Source of the DNA: CAYXVF01 sp964468125
GTDB lineage: Bacteria > Myxococcota > XYA12-FULL-58-9 > CAYXVF01
Length of the DNA stretch: 6,425 nt
Direction: 5' to 3'
Assembly (NCBI GenBank): GCA_964468125.1
Contig: CAYXVF010000184.1
Location: forward strand, 1-6,425
The notes beneath the pieces were generated by a model that ran no database searches, had not been told where the DNA came from, and worked only from the letters and a program-made list of their open reading frames with translations. A program made the translations under genes and the position numbers. Below, in pieces: positions 5,774-6,425 of the stretch. Within the stretch, counting starts at the first letter, position 1. The number at the start of each line of letters is the position of its first letter.

Positions 5774-5796
5774 CCAGCGAATGTACGGAGGATACG

Positions 5797-6222
5797 ATGT
5801 TAGATCGTCACCAGCGCGCGGTGCTAGGCGCGGGGCGACGCTGCTTTCCTTCTAGCCAACGAAGTTTCCGTACCGTACGATTTTACTATGGGATTCACGG
5901 CAAGGGAGGGGCGGCGGCGGGCGCAAGCTGTGGCACATTGGAGTCGGCGCACGCAACTCTCGCGGATGAGCTGGGTGCCGAGTCTGGGCGAAGCGCGTTG
6001 CTTTCTAGAGACCAGCACTTCTACCGCCGTGCGGCCTCCTTAGACGTGGCCGACCTGCCGTACCAATACTGGGAAAGGTTTTACGGCAAGAAGGCTCGCG
6101 TCGCTCTGAAAAAACTCTCCAGGAGCGTGAAGGCAGCCCTCGGCTCTATCGAGGATGCCCTCGCAACAGTGAAGGAGCGCTATTTGGAGGCTTACGCGCG
6201 CTACCTGCGCGCAGCAAAGTAG
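5797..6222 (+). CDS. Unknown helical protein, probably frameshifted at its 5' end
   Basis: ATG 5797 with GGAGG five bases upstream gives 141 codons. The frame also stays open upstream to 5506, without support. The C-terminal 90 residues look genuine: a helix-prone start (TLADELGAESGRSALL), then DQHFYRRAASLDVADLPYQYWERFYGKK, and a long amphipathic, Lys/Arg- and Ala-rich helix (VKAALGSIEDALATVKERYL) to the end. I do not recognise the family; a DNA- or RNA-binding or scaffold protein is only a guess. The first 45 residues in this frame are Arg/Cys-rich and poor, whereas other frames there are protein-like: frame of 5781 (MYGGYDVRSSPARG) and then 5828-5935 (DAAFLLANEVSVPYDFTMGF). Two indels would join all three into one protein of about 147 residues. 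A frame-broken pseudogene is therefore at least as likely as an intact gene with this start. The next gene starts 29 bases after the stop. Confidence 0.5.
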   Translation: MLDRHQRAVLGAGRRCFPSSQRSFRTVRFYYGIHGKGGAAAGASCGTLESAHATLADELGAESGRSALLSRDQHFYRRAASLDVADLPYQYWERFYGKKARVALKKLSRSVKAALGSIEDALATVKERYLEAYARYLRAAK

Positions 6223-6251
6223 GATCTTGGGAGGGATCTAGCGAGATTCGC

Positions 6252-6425
6252 ATGGGCGGAAAATTTGGAAATCGCGAAGCACCGATCCGGCTTGAGGCTG
6301 CTGAGGTAGAGTTGGTGCAAAAGTATCGCCCGCCAATGATCGAGGGAGCGGTCGACATCAACGATGTCTACTTGTGCACTTTAATTCTAGGGAACGACTC
6401 GCGAGTCGAACCTCTGCGGCAATGG
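6252..6425 (+). CDS. Unknown protein, 3' end beyond the window
   Basis: ATG 6252 opens 58 codons with no stop before the window ends. The translation is balanced and globular-looking: MGGKFGNREAPIRLEAAEVE, then LVQKYRPPMIEGAVDIND, then VYLCTLILGNDSRVEPLRQW. No family is recognised. The start is only moderately supported: GGGAGGG at 6229-6235 is 16 bases away, farther than usual, and the nearer GCGAG at 6241-6245 is weak, but no other in-frame initiator exists after the upstream gene's stop. Close spacing (29 bases) suggests cotranscription with the preceding gene. Confidence 0.5.
   Translation, partial: MGGKFGNREAPIRLEAAEVELVQKYRPPMIEGAVDINDVYLCTLILGNDSRVEPLRQW

Larger units (their letters stand above)
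5467..5780. other. Interval without a recognisable gene
   Basis: Several frames are open here, but all give Arg/Cys/Pro-rich translations without domain-like order, and the signal switches frame. A small stretch at 5453-5521 (LERQKFDRFLAESARWI) is protein-like but ends in a stop after about 23 codons. A 14-base direct repeat, GGCTGTGCTCGAAA, occurs at 5524-5537 and 5660-5673. I assign no function. Confidence 0.5.

Noticed and set aside
5506..5796. Upstream extension of the 5797-6222 frame to 5506
   Set aside because: The added 97 residues are Arg/Pro/Ser-rich, lack a ribosome binding site at 5506, and contain one copy of a DNA repeat whose other copy is in another frame.
6395..6408. Perfect 14-base palindrome CGACTCG-CGAGTCG as an operator
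   Set aside because: It lies inside the coding frame of the right-edge gene and a palindrome this size is expected by chance about once in a few windows of this length.
1..6425. CRISPR arrays, tRNA or rRNA genes, toxin-antitoxin pairs or a defence system
   Set aside because: No regularly spaced repeats, no cloverleaf or rRNA motifs, and no recognisable toxin, antitoxin or defence domains were seen on either strand.

Overview
The window is GC-rich DNA (roughly 60% by eye) from a bacterium whose genes mostly encode exported lipoproteins with short acidic or Asn/Asp/Ser-rich linkers behind a lipidated cysteine. That style, plus IS66-type elements and a group II intron remnant, suggests a Gram-negative of the Myxococcota / former Deltaproteobacteria type. 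This is inference only; no rRNA or marker gene is present.

Left part (1-2726, all + strand): the 3' part of a secreted metallo-beta-lactamase-fold hydrolase (RNase Z / AtsA arylsulfatase type) whose start lies off the window. A broken C-terminal piece of an outer-membrane beta-barrel protein follows. Then come a lipoprotein with a CBM9-like beta-sandwich domain (1365-2045) and an exported protein with a carboxypeptidase-regulatory-like / Ig-like domain (2067/2085-2726). These look like envelope or extracellular functions, but nothing shows that they form one pathway.

Middle (2727-4120): a 341-base gap with a good hairpin and a small tandem repeat, then a strong Shine-Dalgarno and an intact lipoprotein alpha/beta-hydrolase (3068-4120) with a Ser-Asp-His triad, related to cutinase / polyester hydrolase / chlorophyllase-type lipases.

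Right-centre (4246-5466): a graveyard of mobile elements. A second lipoprotein gene is cut off after about 82 residues where it meets the tail of a minus-strand IS66 transposase remnant, which carries a frameshift and a stop codon. Next comes an orphan group II intron domain V (4949-4982, textbook 34-nt fold). It is followed directly by a second, different IS66 transposase on the plus strand that has lost its catalytic core: the zinc-finger end is joined to the C-terminal end, and a compensating 1-base shift keeps one long frame open. Intact-looking frames at 4246-4809 and 4886-5410 are therefore chimeras, not functional genes.

Right end (5467-6425): about 300 bases with no recognisable gene, then an unknown alpha-helical protein gene. 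Its protein-like signal passes through three frames (5781-6222), suggesting two frameshifts. The start of another unknown gene (6252 onward) runs off the right edge. I found no evidence of a new multi-gene system. The most notable items are the intron domain V, the re-framed IS66 deletion derivative and the three-frame gene.
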